NCBI GenBank assembly: GCA_022736605.1
Contig: DZDB01000010.1
Location: 1-27,409 of the forward strand
DNA length: 27,409 nucleotides
Origin: Sideroxydans lithotrophicus
GTDB taxonomy: Bacteria > Pseudomonadota > Gammaproteobacteria > Burkholderiales > Sulfuriferulaceae
Direction of reading: 5' to 3'
In this document: positions 7,738 to 15,747 of the stretch, one piece after another
How positions within the stretch are numbered: the first letter of the stretch is position 1
Layout of the letters: each line of letters opens with the position of its first letter
Translations under genes and position numbers: made by a program
Notes under the pieces: generated by a model
The model's input: the letters and a program-made list of their open reading frames with translations, nothing else
Databases searched by the model: none
What the model was told of the DNA's origin: nothing

Positions 7738-9023
7738 TGAATTTCCCGGGGGCGGTTTTACTGGCGCTGGTCTTGACGGCTTCGGTGGCGCATGCGGATC
7801 CCGCGCTGACGCTGGCCGCCGCGCTCGCTGCTGTCGATGCCCCACACCCTGATTTACGCGCGGCTGAAGCCGATCTGGCGGCGGCGCAGGCCGATGTGCG
7901 TGGTGCCGCCGCACGGCAGGATCTCAGCGTCAATTTCGAAGGCGTGCTGCGGCGCGGACGCAATACCGTAGGTGCTGATCAGTGGAGCGCCGACAACAGC
8001 GCGCGCATCGTGGCACGCAAGAATCTCTACGACTTCTCGCGTACCGAAGCCGCCGTAGGCGCGGCGCAGGCCGAAGTTACGGCACGCGAAGATGCGCTAC
8101 TTGATACCCGCGACCGGCGGCGGCTGGAGATCATGACGCGCTATTTCGACGTATTGCTGGCGGATCAGCAATACGCCGCCGACAATGAGTTCATGGCGGT
8201 GGCGTATGTGTCGATGGATAACGCGCGTGACCGCGTCGAAGTCGGTCAGCTGTCACGTCCGGCGTTTGCCGAGCTGGAAGCGCGTTATCAGGATTTGCGC
8301 GAAAAACGCAACGCCAGTCTGGCGCGGCAGCGCGCCACCCGGTCATTATTGGCTACAGCGCTCAACCGTCCCGGCGAGCTGGCGTCCGATCTGGAAGAGC
8401 CGAAACTGCCGGATAACAACGTCAAGCTGCCCGATTACGAAACGCTGCTACCGTGGGTGCTGGCGCACAATCCGCGCGTGCTGGCGCAAAAACAGCTGCT
8501 CACCGCCGAGCAGTTGCGGCTCGCTGGATTGCGCAAGGAATACGGGCCGAGCCTGGACGCCGAAATTGCTGCTGCCGATTACAGCCGCACATCCATCACG
8601 CGTGACAGTTTGAGCGCCGGGTTGATTCTGACCTGGCCGATCTACCAGGGTGCGCGTGTCGATGCGCGCATCGGGCGCGCGCAGGCTCAGTTCCAGAAGC
8701 TGCAGGCCGGTGCCGACAAACTGAACCACGACCTGTCGCAAAGCCTGCTCGAAACCCTGCTTGAAATCCAGCAACTGCGCGCCAGCGGTCGCCCTGCCGC
8801 GCAGGCGCAGATCAACTACCGCGATGCGGCGCTGGATCTCAGCCGCGCCCAATACGAGCTGGAACTTAAAACCAATCTGGGCGACAGCATGGCGCAAACC
8901 ATGACTGCCGCCCAACGTGCCCACAGCGTCGAATACCGCATTGCCATTGCGCTGGCGCGGCTGCAGGCGCTGGCGGGCAAACCGCTGGCCGACATTGTGG
9001 CGCTGGCGGGCAAACAACCTTGA
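7737..9023 (+). CDS. TolC-family outer membrane efflux protein
   Basis: 428-aa exported protein with a signal peptide (cleavage after A-H-A at residue 20) and two OEP repeats made of long Ala/Arg/Leu/Glu-rich coiled-coil helices with short beta segments. This is the layout of TolC-type trimeric outer-membrane ducts. The start overlaps the upstream stop (TGATG). In the family the partner is an inner-membrane pump plus a periplasmic adaptor. An adaptor follows 10 bases downstream, but no pump gene is present. Confidence 0.85.
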   Translation: MNFPGAVLLALVLTASVAHADPALTLAAALAAVDAPHPDLRAAEADLAAAQADVRGAAARQDLSVNFEGVLRRGRNTVGADQWSADNSARIVARKNLYDFSRTEAAVGAAQAEVTAREDALLDTRDRRRLEIMTRYFDVLLADQQYAADNEFMAVAYVSMDNARDRVEVGQLSRPAFAELEARYQDLREKRNASLARQRATRSLLATALNRPGELASDLEEPKLPDNNVKLPDYETLLPWVLAHNPRVLAQKQLLTAEQLRLAGLRKEYGPSLDAEIAAADYSRTSITRDSLSAGLILTWPIYQGARVDARIGRAQAQFQKLQAGADKLNHDLSQSLLETLLEIQQLRASGRPAAQAQINYRDAALDLSRAQYELELKTNLGDSMAQTMTAAQRAHSVEYRIAIALARLQALAGKPLADIVALAGKQP

Positions 9024-9033
9024 GGATACGCAC

Positions 9034-9549
9034 ATGAAACTGCTCTGGCCGCTGCTTGCCCTGTTCCTCATGCCGCTGGCGCACGGGGAATCCACCCAGC
9101 CGCGCGGCGTGCCGTTGACCACGCCGGTATCGGGTGTAGTCAAAAGCGTGCTGGTTGAAGTCGGCCAGCAGGTCAAAAAAGGCCAGCCGCTGGTCACACT
9201 CGACGCGACGATTTTGCAGGCGCAGGTGATGGAGGCCGAAGCCGGCGTCGAGCGCGTCAAGGAAGAAGGCCGCGACGCTGACCGCGACCTCGCCCGTGCC
9301 AAGGAACTGTACAGCCGCGCGGTCAGTTCCACCACCGAGCTGGATCAAGCCAAACTGCGCCACGCCCGCGCCAATGCGGCGGTCAAAGAGGCGCAGGCGC
9401 GGCTTATCATCGCGCGTAAAAACCTCGATTACAGCACCCTGCGCGCGCCGTTCGACGGCACCGTCACCGCACGCTACGCCGAACCCGGCATGTACGTCGC
9501 CGCCAACCTGCAACCGCCGACCTTGATCGTGCTGGCGAAAGGGCGCTAG
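9034..9549 (+). CDS. Short HlyD/RND-type periplasmic adaptor
   Basis: 171-aa protein with a signal peptide (about residues 1-19). The biotinyl-lipoyl half-motifs are at about residues 28-58 (G-V-V-K-S-V-L-V-E-V-G-Q-Q-V-K-K-G) and 133-145 (T-L-R-A-P-F-D-G-T-V). They are separated by a coiled-coil hairpin at about 60-125. The protein ends soon after the lipoyl domain and lacks the beta-barrel and membrane-proximal domains of normal adaptors (typically about 300-400 aa). The ORF is open back to 8917 inside tolC, but ATG 9034 is chosen because GAGGA sits 7 bases upstream and a signal peptide follows. No frameshift remnant of a longer C-terminus is evident before the next gene. Confidence 0.85.
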   Translation: MKLLWPLLALFLMPLAHGESTQPRGVPLTTPVSGVVKSVLVEVGQQVKKGQPLVTLDATILQAQVMEAEAGVERVKEEGRDADRDLARAKELYSRAVSSTTELDQAKLRHARANAAVKEAQARLIIARKNLDYSTLRAPFDGTVTARYAEPGMYVAANLQPPTLIVLAKGR

Positions 9550-9579
9550 GCTATAGGCTCCCTTGAGCAGGAGCCGGGC

Positions 9580-11604
9580 ATGTCGAACCACCTCAAATCA
9601 GAAACCAGCCCTTATTTGCAACAACACGCCGACAACCCGGTGGACTGGTATCCGTGGGGCGAGCAGGCGCTCACGCTGGCGCGCGAGAAAAACAAGCCGA
9701 TTCTGCTCTCCATCGGCTATTCGGCGTGTCACTGGTGTCATGTTATGGCGCATGAATCGTTTGAGGACGCCGAAACCGCCGCGTTGATGAACCGGTACTT
9801 CGTCAATATCAAGGTGGATCGTGAGGAACGCCCGGATCTCGATCACATTTATCAGACCGCGCACTATATGTTGACCGAGCGCAACGGCGGCTGGCCGCTG
9901 ACGCTGTTTCTGACGCCGGATCAGACGCCGTTTTTCGGTGGCACCTATTTTCCGCCAACGGCGCGGCACAATCTGCCGGGGTTCAAGGCGGTGCTGGTGC
10001 GAGTGGATGAGATTTACCGTACCCGGCAGGCTGACATTGCCACGCAAAATGCCTCGCTGCTGCGCGCGTTTGACAACACTGTACCCGGTTCACCCGGCCA
10101 GGTGGATTTCAGCGCCGCGCCGCTGATCCAGGCGGTGGCTGAATTGGCGCAAGGCTTCGATGCCGTACATGGTGGCTTTGGTGTTGCGCCGAAATTTCCG
10201 CGCCCCACCGAGCTGGCTTTTCTGCTACAACAGGCAAGCGATACGGGCGACACCGAGGCGCGCCATATGGCGCTGTTCACGCTGCGCAAAATGGCCGAAG
10301 GCGGCATTGTCGATCAGCTGGGCGGCGGCTTTTGCCGCTACAGCGTCGACGATCGCTGGGCGATTCCGCATTTTGAGAAAATGCTCTACGACAACGGCCC
10401 GCTGCTGGCGTTGTACGCTGATGCGGCGCTGCTCGACAGTGCGCCGATTTATCGCGCCACCGCCGACGGCATCGCCACCTGGGTGATGCGCGAGATGCAG
10501 TCGCCGCAGGGCGGCTACTATTCCAGCCTGGACGCCGATTCCGAGCACGAAGAAGGCAAGTTCTACGTGTGGACGCCCGATGACGCTGCGGCGCTGTTGA
10601 GCGCGGCGGAATACGCTGTTGCCGCGCCGTATTTTGGCCTCGACCAGCCGCCCAACTTCGAGCGCAAACATTGGAATCTGCTGCTGAGCCAGCCGCTCGC
10701 CAGCATTGCCAGCGCGCAAAATTTAACGCTGGATCAGGCCAACGCGCTGCTCGCCAGCGCGCAGCGCAAATTATTCGCCGCGCGTGAATCGCGCATCCGT
10801 CCCGGTCGCGATGAAAAAATCCTGGTGAGCTGGAACGCGCTGATGATCCAGGGCATGGCGCACGCCGGGCGGCGGCTGAATCAGCCGGACTGGATCGCCT
10901 CAGCGCAGCGTGCGGTGGATTTCATTCATGCAGCGATGTGGCGCGATGGCCGTTTGCTGGCGACGTCCAAAGACGGCAATGCGCACCTCAACGCGTATCT
11001 GGACGATTACGCGTTTTTGCTCGATGCGCTGCTGGCGCTGATGCAGGCACAATTTCGCCAAACCGATTTGGACTTTGCGCAGGCGCTGGCCGACGTGCTG
11101 CTGGTGCAGTTTGAAGACGCCGAACTGGGCGGTTTTTACTTCACCAGCCACGACCACGAGACGCTGATTCACCGCCCCAAACCCGGCCACGACAACGCCA
11201 TGCCGTCGGGCAACGGCGTGGCTGCGTTTGCGCTGCAACGGCTGGGCAATCTGCTTGGTGAATCGCGTTATATCCAGGCCGCTGAACGCACGCTGGCGCT
11301 GTATTACCCAACGCTGCAACAGCACGGCACAGGCTACATGACGCTGCTGCTGACGCTACAGGAAACGCTCAAGGCGCCGCGTATCGTCATCCTGCGCGGC
11401 GCGGCCGGCGAGACAGCCATCTGGCGCGAGCAATTGGTGCGGCACACTTGGCCGCATACCCTGATTCTGGCGCTGGAGGGGGAAATCGAGGGGCTCCCGG
11501 AGGCATTGACCAAACCGCTGCTGCCGGGTGTCGTTGCATGGGTTTGCCAGGGCGCCCACTGCCTGCCGCCGATTCACGATTATCAGACCCTGATTGAGGT
11601 GTGA
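9580..11604 (+). CDS. YyaL/DUF255 thioredoxin-domain protein (SSP411 family)
   Basis: 674-aa protein. The N-terminal thioredoxin-like DUF255 domain (about 1-165) carries C50-H-W-C53 and the family strings N-P-V-D-W-Y-P-W and N-G-G-W-P-L. It is followed by a long alpha/alpha-barrel-like region resembling N-acylglucosamine 2-epimerase/glycosidase folds. No signal peptide is visible, so it is probably cytoplasmic. Its biochemical role is not established in the family. AGGAG 6 bases before ATG 9580 supports the start. It lies 30 bases after the adaptor gene and may be co-transcribed. It is the third thioredoxin-fold protein in this run. Confidence 0.9.
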   Translation: MSNHLKSETSPYLQQHADNPVDWYPWGEQALTLAREKNKPILLSIGYSACHWCHVMAHESFEDAETAALMNRYFVNIKVDREERPDLDHIYQTAHYMLTERNGGWPLTLFLTPDQTPFFGGTYFPPTARHNLPGFKAVLVRVDEIYRTRQADIATQNASLLRAFDNTVPGSPGQVDFSAAPLIQAVAELAQGFDAVHGGFGVAPKFPRPTELAFLLQQASDTGDTEARHMALFTLRKMAEGGIVDQLGGGFCRYSVDDRWAIPHFEKMLYDNGPLLALYADAALLDSAPIYRATADGIATWVMREMQSPQGGYYSSLDADSEHEEGKFYVWTPDDAAALLSAAEYAVAAPYFGLDQPPNFERKHWNLLLSQPLASIASAQNLTLDQANALLASAQRKLFAARESRIRPGRDEKILVSWNALMIQGMAHAGRRLNQPDWIASAQRAVDFIHAAMWRDGRLLATSKDGNAHLNAYLDDYAFLLDALLALMQAQFRQTDLDFAQALADVLLVQFEDAELGGFYFTSHDHETLIHRPKPGHDNAMPSGNGVAAFALQRLGNLLGESRYIQAAERTLALYYPTLQQHGTGYMTLLLTLQETLKAPRIVILRGAAGETAIWREQLVRHTWPHTLILALEGEIEGLPEALTKPLLPGVVAWVCQGAHCLPPIHDYQTLIEV

Positions 11605-11662
11605 GCTTGTGAGCAATGCGGGGTGGGGCAGGAAAACAGTGGCATCCCTGCGACTTTCCCGG

Positions 11663-12394
11663 TTATACCTTGCCTTCTTTTTTCAGGCTTTCATACCACA
11701 GCGGATTATGGTGCTGGATAAACGCAATTTCCGCGTTGCCGGATTTCATGGTTTCCAGTGACTCGGGCTCTTCCACCACGGCAAAGTAGATGTGTGCCAC
11801 CAGCCCCAGCAATACCAGCAAGACTGCTGAAACGTGGATTACCAGCGCCCAGCGGAACAGTTCGCCATACAGTGCGAGTGTCGAAAATGTCAGCAACTTC
11901 GGTGCAAGAAACAGGTATAGCCCCGTCGACGCGATCGCCAGCGAGCTGGCAATGATCATCGTTCCAAGCAGGCGTTGCGCGCCGTTGTAACGGCCTTGCG
12001 GCGGTACTTTCAGATTCTTGAGCAGACCGAACAGATGCGCCAGCGTAATGGTCATTGAAATCAGATCGGCAATCGCCGCTTTCGGCGTCAGCACCAGCAC
12101 ATTTTTCAGGAACGGCAGCACCACGCGCTTGAAATTCAGCACGGCATACACGCCAATCACGCCAGCCCAGGCAATGCCGCCAATCGCATGCAGCAGCGCC
12201 AGATTGACATTGCCACCCAGCAGATTTTGCATGAAGGTCGGCCAGAATGCCGGCACTAGGCGCACAAAATCACCGGAGATAATGCCAAACCCGGTCAGCA
12301 CCAGGACGAGCCAGAAAAAGGCATTGAACCAGTGGATGAAAATGACATCCCTGGTACGGACTTTGATTGTCCCTTGCGGCTTAGTGGTGCTCAT
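11663..12394 (-). CDS. Cytochrome b subunit of a membrane molybdoenzyme (FdnI/PhsC-like)
   Basis: 243-aa integral membrane protein with about four to five hydrophobic helices. Four histidines in helix-like settings (H21, H69, H187, H201) match the b-heme ligand pattern of formate-dehydrogenase gamma-type cytochromes, so a diheme b cytochrome exchanging electrons with quinone is expected. The frame opens earlier (GTG 12412), but ATG 12394 has an ideal AAGGAGG upstream and is chosen. That start lies inside the last codons of the ferredoxin gene (14-base overlap), so the two are translationally coupled. It is the third gene of the molybdoenzyme operon. No clear terminator is seen after it. Confidence 0.85.
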   Translation of the reverse strand: MSTTKPQGTIKVRTRDVIFIHWFNAFFWLVLVLTGFGIISGDFVRLVPAFWPTFMQNLLGGNVNLALLHAIGGIAWAGVIGVYAVLNFKRVVLPFLKNVLVLTPKAAIADLISMTITLAHLFGLLKNLKVPPQGRYNGAQRLLGTMIIASSLAIASTGLYLFLAPKLLTFSTLALYGELFRWALVIHVSAVLLVLLGLVAHIYFAVVEEPESLETMKSGNAEIAFIQHHNPLWYESLKKEGKV

Positions 12395-13130
12395 GGTTGT
12401 CCTCCTTTTCACTCACCTCTTTACGGCGATCGACCAATTTCTTGACGCCCGCGCCCAGGAATACCGCCATCATGCCGCCGATACCGATGGTGCCCAACGG
12501 ATTCACTATGCTTTCAATTGACTTGCCCGCGAGATGACGTTCATGCAGCTTGGGCATGACTTCAACCGGGATGGTTTTGCCCGCAGTGTAGTAGTAATGG
12601 TTGGGGCCGATGTTGACTTCATCCGTAATCAGCCGTTGCCACTCCTTGGTCTTCAGCAAGATGGAAACTTCAGAATTCGGGTCGTTTGCATCGCCGAAGA
12701 TCAGTGCATTTCCCACGCAGGTTTCAACGCAGGCAGGCTGCAAGCCCTTGTCGATGCGTGGCTGGCAGAAGGTGCACTTGCTGATGGTATTCGTCACCGG
12801 ATTTAGCCAGCGGGCATCGTATGGGCACGCTGGAACACACAGTTCGCAACCTGAACAAATATCATGATCCACCAGCACGATGCCGTCTTCACGTTTCCAC
12901 GATGCGCCGGTGGGACAAACTTCTACGCAGGGGGCGTCATCGCAGTGCTGACAACGCCCGGGGAATATCTGCAATTCCGGCATGCCCTTGGCGTTCACAG
13001 ATTCGACTTCCTTTACCCAGTCGCGGGAATAGCCTAGCGGCGTGTCCCATTCGGCACGGCAGGCGACTTCGCAGGCCTTGCAGTTGATGCAGCGGGTGGT
13101 GTCCGCCAGCATGACATATTTTGCAACCAT
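12381..13130 (-). CDS. Four-cluster ferredoxin subunit with C-terminal membrane anchor
   Basis: 249-aa electron-transfer subunit. Sixteen cysteines in four groups (C14/17/20/24; C60/63/68/72; C92/95/98/102; C119/122/134/138) predict four [4Fe-4S] clusters, as in FdnH, PhsB and DmsB. Residues about 210-232 form a hydrophobic, Gly-rich transmembrane helix, a tail anchor as in FdnH and absent from most Phs/Psr/Dms B subunits. GGGAG lies 10 bases before ATG 13130. The gap to the catalytic-subunit gene is 14 bases. It would relay electrons between the periplasmic Mo centre and the cytochrome b. Confidence 0.9.
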   Translation of the reverse strand: MVAKYVMLADTTRCINCKACEVACRAEWDTPLGYSRDWVKEVESVNAKGMPELQIFPGRCQHCDDAPCVEVCPTGASWKREDGIVLVDHDICSGCELCVPACPYDARWLNPVTNTISKCTFCQPRIDKGLQPACVETCVGNALIFGDANDPNSEVSILLKTKEWQRLITDEVNIGPNHYYYTAGKTIPVEVMPKLHERHLAGKSIESIVNPLGTIGIGGMMAVFLGAGVKKLVDRRKEVSEKEDNHEHH

Positions 13131-13144
13131 GTCTGTTTACTCCC

Positions 13145-15445
13145 TTATGCCTTGCTGATAGTGACCATGGAGGTGCCCATGGAAATGCTGCCGATGTGCT
13201 TTTCACGGGTATCGGAGGCCAGCAGCGAATCCGACAAACCCTTGCCAGCGGCCGTGGTCATGCGCTTATCCCAATGACCGAAGCCGTGCACAGTGAACAC
13301 CGTATCCGGGCGAATCCGGTTTGTGACTTTGACCTTGATCTTGCCGCCACGCCCTTTGCGGTCATGCACCATGACCATGTCGCCGTTGACAATGCCGAGC
13401 TTTGTGGCAGCTTCCGGATGCAGCCACAGCAGGTTTTCAGGCATGAAGCCGCTCAGCCAGATGTTGTCCTGGGTGCGGGCATGGGTGTGGAAACCGATGC
13501 GCCCGAAGGTGAAATGAAACTCGCCGTCTTTCGGGCGCGGCTGTTCTTCCCACTCGATGGCATTTTCCATCCCCAGCGTCTTGAGCTGGCTGGGAATCAA
13601 TTCAATCTTGCCGCTAGGGGTCGGGAATATCGACTTGAGGCCGTGTTCACGCGGAAAATTCAGCTTCGGATCGGCTGCGGTCTTGATGATGCCTTTTTGC
13701 TTCAGTTCGGCTAGCGACAGCCCGGCTTTTTTCAGGCGGTCATCCAGCATGTCGGCGACGGAATCATGCGGGAACCATGCTTCCAGGCCCATGCGTTTGG
13801 ACAGATCCTTGCAAATATCCCACGAGCCTTTGGTGTCGTGCAACGGCTGCATCGCTGGTTCTCGCAGTGCAACGAAGCCTTCGAGCATGCCGCCGGTTTG
13901 CAGATCGTCGTAGCGTTCCAGATAACTGGCTTCCGGCAGCAGGATGTCGGCGTAACTGTTCATCTCGTTGGGCATAACGTCGGCGGCGACGTAGAAATCC
14001 ATGTTCAGCAATGCCTTGCGAATGGTGTCGTAGTCAGAGCTGTTGCTGAAACCGTTACCGCCTGCCGTGAGCAGGGCTTTCAGCGGATAAGGATCCTGTT
14101 CCGCCATGGCGCGCCACATTTCGTTGGTCAGGCCATATTGCGCATTGGCCAGCGGCCAGCGTCCAGGTACCCCAGCGCCGTCGGCACGGTGGATTTTTCC
14201 TTCGGCATCGCTGGCAAATGGACTTTGGGAGAAGTCGAAATCACCGCTTGCTTCGCTGCGTGCGACATGGGCATGCGGGAATTCCGGCAAGCTGATTTCA
14301 GGGATTTTGAAATTCTGCGGGTTATAGATGCCGCCGCTGCGATCCCACACCCCGAACAGTGAGTTGAGGATGGCGATGCTCATGCCGGTTCCCAGATCAT
14401 TGGCGCTGCGTGTCAGACGACGCGGGCTGTAAACCAGCACGCTGGGGGCGCGTTCCGACATTTCCCGGGCGATGCGACGCACGCTTTCCGCCGGGATGCC
14501 GGTAATGGGTGCCTGCCATTCGGGGGTGTATTTCTCTACTCGTGCCGTCAGGTCGTCGAGTCCGCTGACGTATTCGGACACGAAAGCCTTGTCATACAGA
14601 CCTTCCTTGATTACCACATGGATCATCGCCAGCAGGAAGGCATGATCGGTCAGCGGGCGGATAGCCAGCCATTCATCTGATTTGGAGGCGGTGATGGTGA
14701 AGCGCGGGTCGACATAAGTCACTTTTGCGCCGTTGGCAACGCCGTCTATCCAGCCGAGAGTTTCGCCGTTGTGCAGCGATTCGGTGACATTACGTCCCAT
14801 CATCAGGAAGTATTTGCAGTTTTCCAGATCCAGCGTTTCATTGCCTCCGAGTTCGCGCCCGGCGACCAGCATGTTGGCCACCCCGCGTGGGCCGCAGCAT
14901 AGGCCGAACACCGGGCTGGTGGTATTGGGTGTGCCGTAGGCGTGGGCAAGGCGATGGTAGGGTTTTTCCCAAGTGCCGTGACCAATCATGACCAGCGCCT
15001 GCGGGCCGTATTTTTCCTTCACCTTGTTAAGTTCGTGCGCTACCTTGTCGAGCGCCTCATCCCATGGCATCGGCCGCCATTTGTTGTCTCCGCGTGCGCC
15101 CACCCGTTCCTGAGGCTGCTTGAGACGATTGGGGGCGAACGCAACCTGGATGCCGGAATTGCCCTTGGCGCATACCACGCCGCGATTGAGCGGGTGTTCC
15201 GGATTGCCGTCGATTTTGAAGGCTTTGCCATCGCGCGAGCGGACTTTCAGACCGCAGCGCCAGTAACACATGTCGCAGAATCCCCAGTGCTCCTCGTAAT
15301 CCTTGAGGGTTTCAAGCTCATGGGGTGCCTTGATCCGCGCTTGCGCATTGGCAGCCAGACCGGAGGCAGACAAGGCGGTAGTGCCCAGTACGCCTTTGAG
15401 AAAGCCACGGCGTGAAGTGATGTCTGATGGTTTGGACTCGTGCAT
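13145..15445 (-). CDS. Tat-exported molybdopterin oxidoreductase, Phs/Psr-like catalytic subunit
   Basis: 766-aa DMSO-reductase-superfamily enzyme. The Tat signal S-R-R-G-F-L-K is at residues 11-17, with likely cleavage after A-Q-A near residue 36, so it is periplasmic. The N-terminal [4Fe-4S] ligands are C57-x2-C60-x3-C64-x27-C92. The candidate Mo-ligand region has a Cys pair, C183-C184 (F-G-L-C-C-G-P-R-G). Size and layout resemble thiosulfate/polysulfide reductase PhsA/PsrA (about 760 aa) rather than the larger SoeA or TtrA. The frame is open to 15469, but ATG 15445 is chosen because GAGG lies 7 bases upstream. The substrate, and whether it reduces or oxidises a sulfur species, cannot be read from the sequence. 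Confidence 0.85.
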   Translation of the reverse strand: MHESKPSDITSRRGFLKGVLGTTALSASGLAANAQARIKAPHELETLKDYEEHWGFCDMCYWRCGLKVRSRDGKAFKIDGNPEHPLNRGVVCAKGNSGIQVAFAPNRLKQPQERVGARGDNKWRPMPWDEALDKVAHELNKVKEKYGPQALVMIGHGTWEKPYHRLAHAYGTPNTTSPVFGLCCGPRGVANMLVAGRELGGNETLDLENCKYFLMMGRNVTESLHNGETLGWIDGVANGAKVTYVDPRFTITASKSDEWLAIRPLTDHAFLLAMIHVVIKEGLYDKAFVSEYVSGLDDLTARVEKYTPEWQAPITGIPAESVRRIAREMSERAPSVLVYSPRRLTRSANDLGTGMSIAILNSLFGVWDRSGGIYNPQNFKIPEISLPEFPHAHVARSEASGDFDFSQSPFASDAEGKIHRADGAGVPGRWPLANAQYGLTNEMWRAMAEQDPYPLKALLTAGGNGFSNSSDYDTIRKALLNMDFYVAADVMPNEMNSYADILLPEASYLERYDDLQTGGMLEGFVALREPAMQPLHDTKGSWDICKDLSKRMGLEAWFPHDSVADMLDDRLKKAGLSLAELKQKGIIKTAADPKLNFPREHGLKSIFPTPSGKIELIPSQLKTLGMENAIEWEEQPRPKDGEFHFTFGRIGFHTHARTQDNIWLSGFMPENLLWLHPEAATKLGIVNGDMVMVHDRKGRGGKIKVKVTNRIRPDTVFTVHGFGHWDKRMTTAAGKGLSDSLLASDTREKHIGSISMGTSMVTISKA

Positions 15446-15508
15446 AGTGATACCTCGTGTGTAGTGCATCGCGCTATCGAAGATATTAGGATAATTTTAT
15501 CTTTATAA

Positions 15509-15524
15509 TGCAATGTGTGTGCCA
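15509..15524 (-). promoter_or_regulatory. Sigma-54 (RpoN) promoter of the molybdoenzyme operon
   Basis: Read on the minus strand, the 16 bases TGGCACACACATTGCA match the sigma-54 consensus TGGCACRNNNNTTGCW at every position, with GG and GC exactly 10 bases apart. The GC doublet is at 15510-15511, which puts the start of transcription near 15498, about 53 bases before the ATG at 15445. Sigma-54 promoters need an enhancer-binding activator; none is encoded in this window. Confidence 0.85.
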
Positions 15525-15603
15525 GATGGATAGCAAACGAACTTTAAAATTTAACGCTATGTTTTTACAGAATATTTTTTAATCTTCGGGTATTGTTGGA
15601 GCC

Positions 15604-15620
15604 TGATCGTATAGAGATCA
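15604..15620. repeat. Inverted repeat TGATC-N7-GATCA
   Basis: Perfect 5-bp arms separated by 7 bases, centred about 114 bases upstream of the predicted sigma-54 start site. The spacing does not fit an FNR/CRP box (N4 or N6 with different arms). It may be a regulator site. Confidence 0.45.
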
Positions 15621-15636
15621 TTGCAAGGGAAATGCG

Positions 15637-15683
15637 AAAAATGACAGTTTATGAAGGTAAACTCTGCTACATCTGTCATTTTT
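15637..15683. repeat. Long nested inverted repeat, candidate enhancer (UAS)
   Basis: Perfect 11-bp arms AAAAATGACAG (15637-15647) and CTGTCATTTTT (15673-15683) flank 25 bases. The flank also holds a smaller inverted repeat, GTTTA (15647-15651) and TAAAC (15658-15662), 6 bases apart. One mismatch separates the arms from a longer 14-bp repeat. It is centred about 160 bases upstream of the predicted sigma-54 start, the usual place for an activator binding site. It is also next to the ggt gene and could act there or form an RNA hairpin. Confidence 0.6.
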
Positions 15684-15747
15684 GGCATTTTTTTGCATGG
15701 TTTACTTGGGTCGTAAAACACAATGCTTTACAGGATTGGAACATGCC

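Larger units (their letters stand above)
15446..15747. other. Divergent intergenic region between the molybdoenzyme operon and ggt
   Basis: This 302-base gap holds no convincing gene. From the operon side it contains the RBS and leader, the sigma-54 promoter (15509-15524), an AT-rich stretch (about 15540-15595) that could favour bending, a TGATC-N7-GATCA inverted repeat (15604-15620) and a long nested inverted repeat (15637-15683). It ends in a T-rich stretch and the weak translation start of ggt. No clear sigma-70 promoter for ggt was found; TTGCAT at 15693-15698 with TAAAAC 15 bases later is the best, poor candidate. Confidence 0.7.

Noticed and set aside
11605..11662. Shared bidirectional terminator between the DUF255 gene and the cytochrome b gene
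   Set aside because: Only a weak 5-bp pairing (GCAGG/CCTGC) and no T-run on either strand were found.
15604..15620. FNR or CRP box in the molybdoenzyme upstream region
   Set aside because: The arms TGATC/GATCA are 7 bases apart, not the TTGAT-N4-ATCAA of FNR or TGTGA-N6-TCACA of CRP.
15683..15697. Sigma-54-like TGGCA...TTGCA on the plus strand upstream of ggt
   Set aside because: GG and GC are 9 bases apart, not the strict 10 needed, and the spacer is a run of T. Probably chance in a T-rich stretch.
15682..15747. N-terminal extension of ggt from a TTG
   Set aside because: It would bury the signal peptide and starts inside the long inverted repeat. ATG 15748 fits the family.
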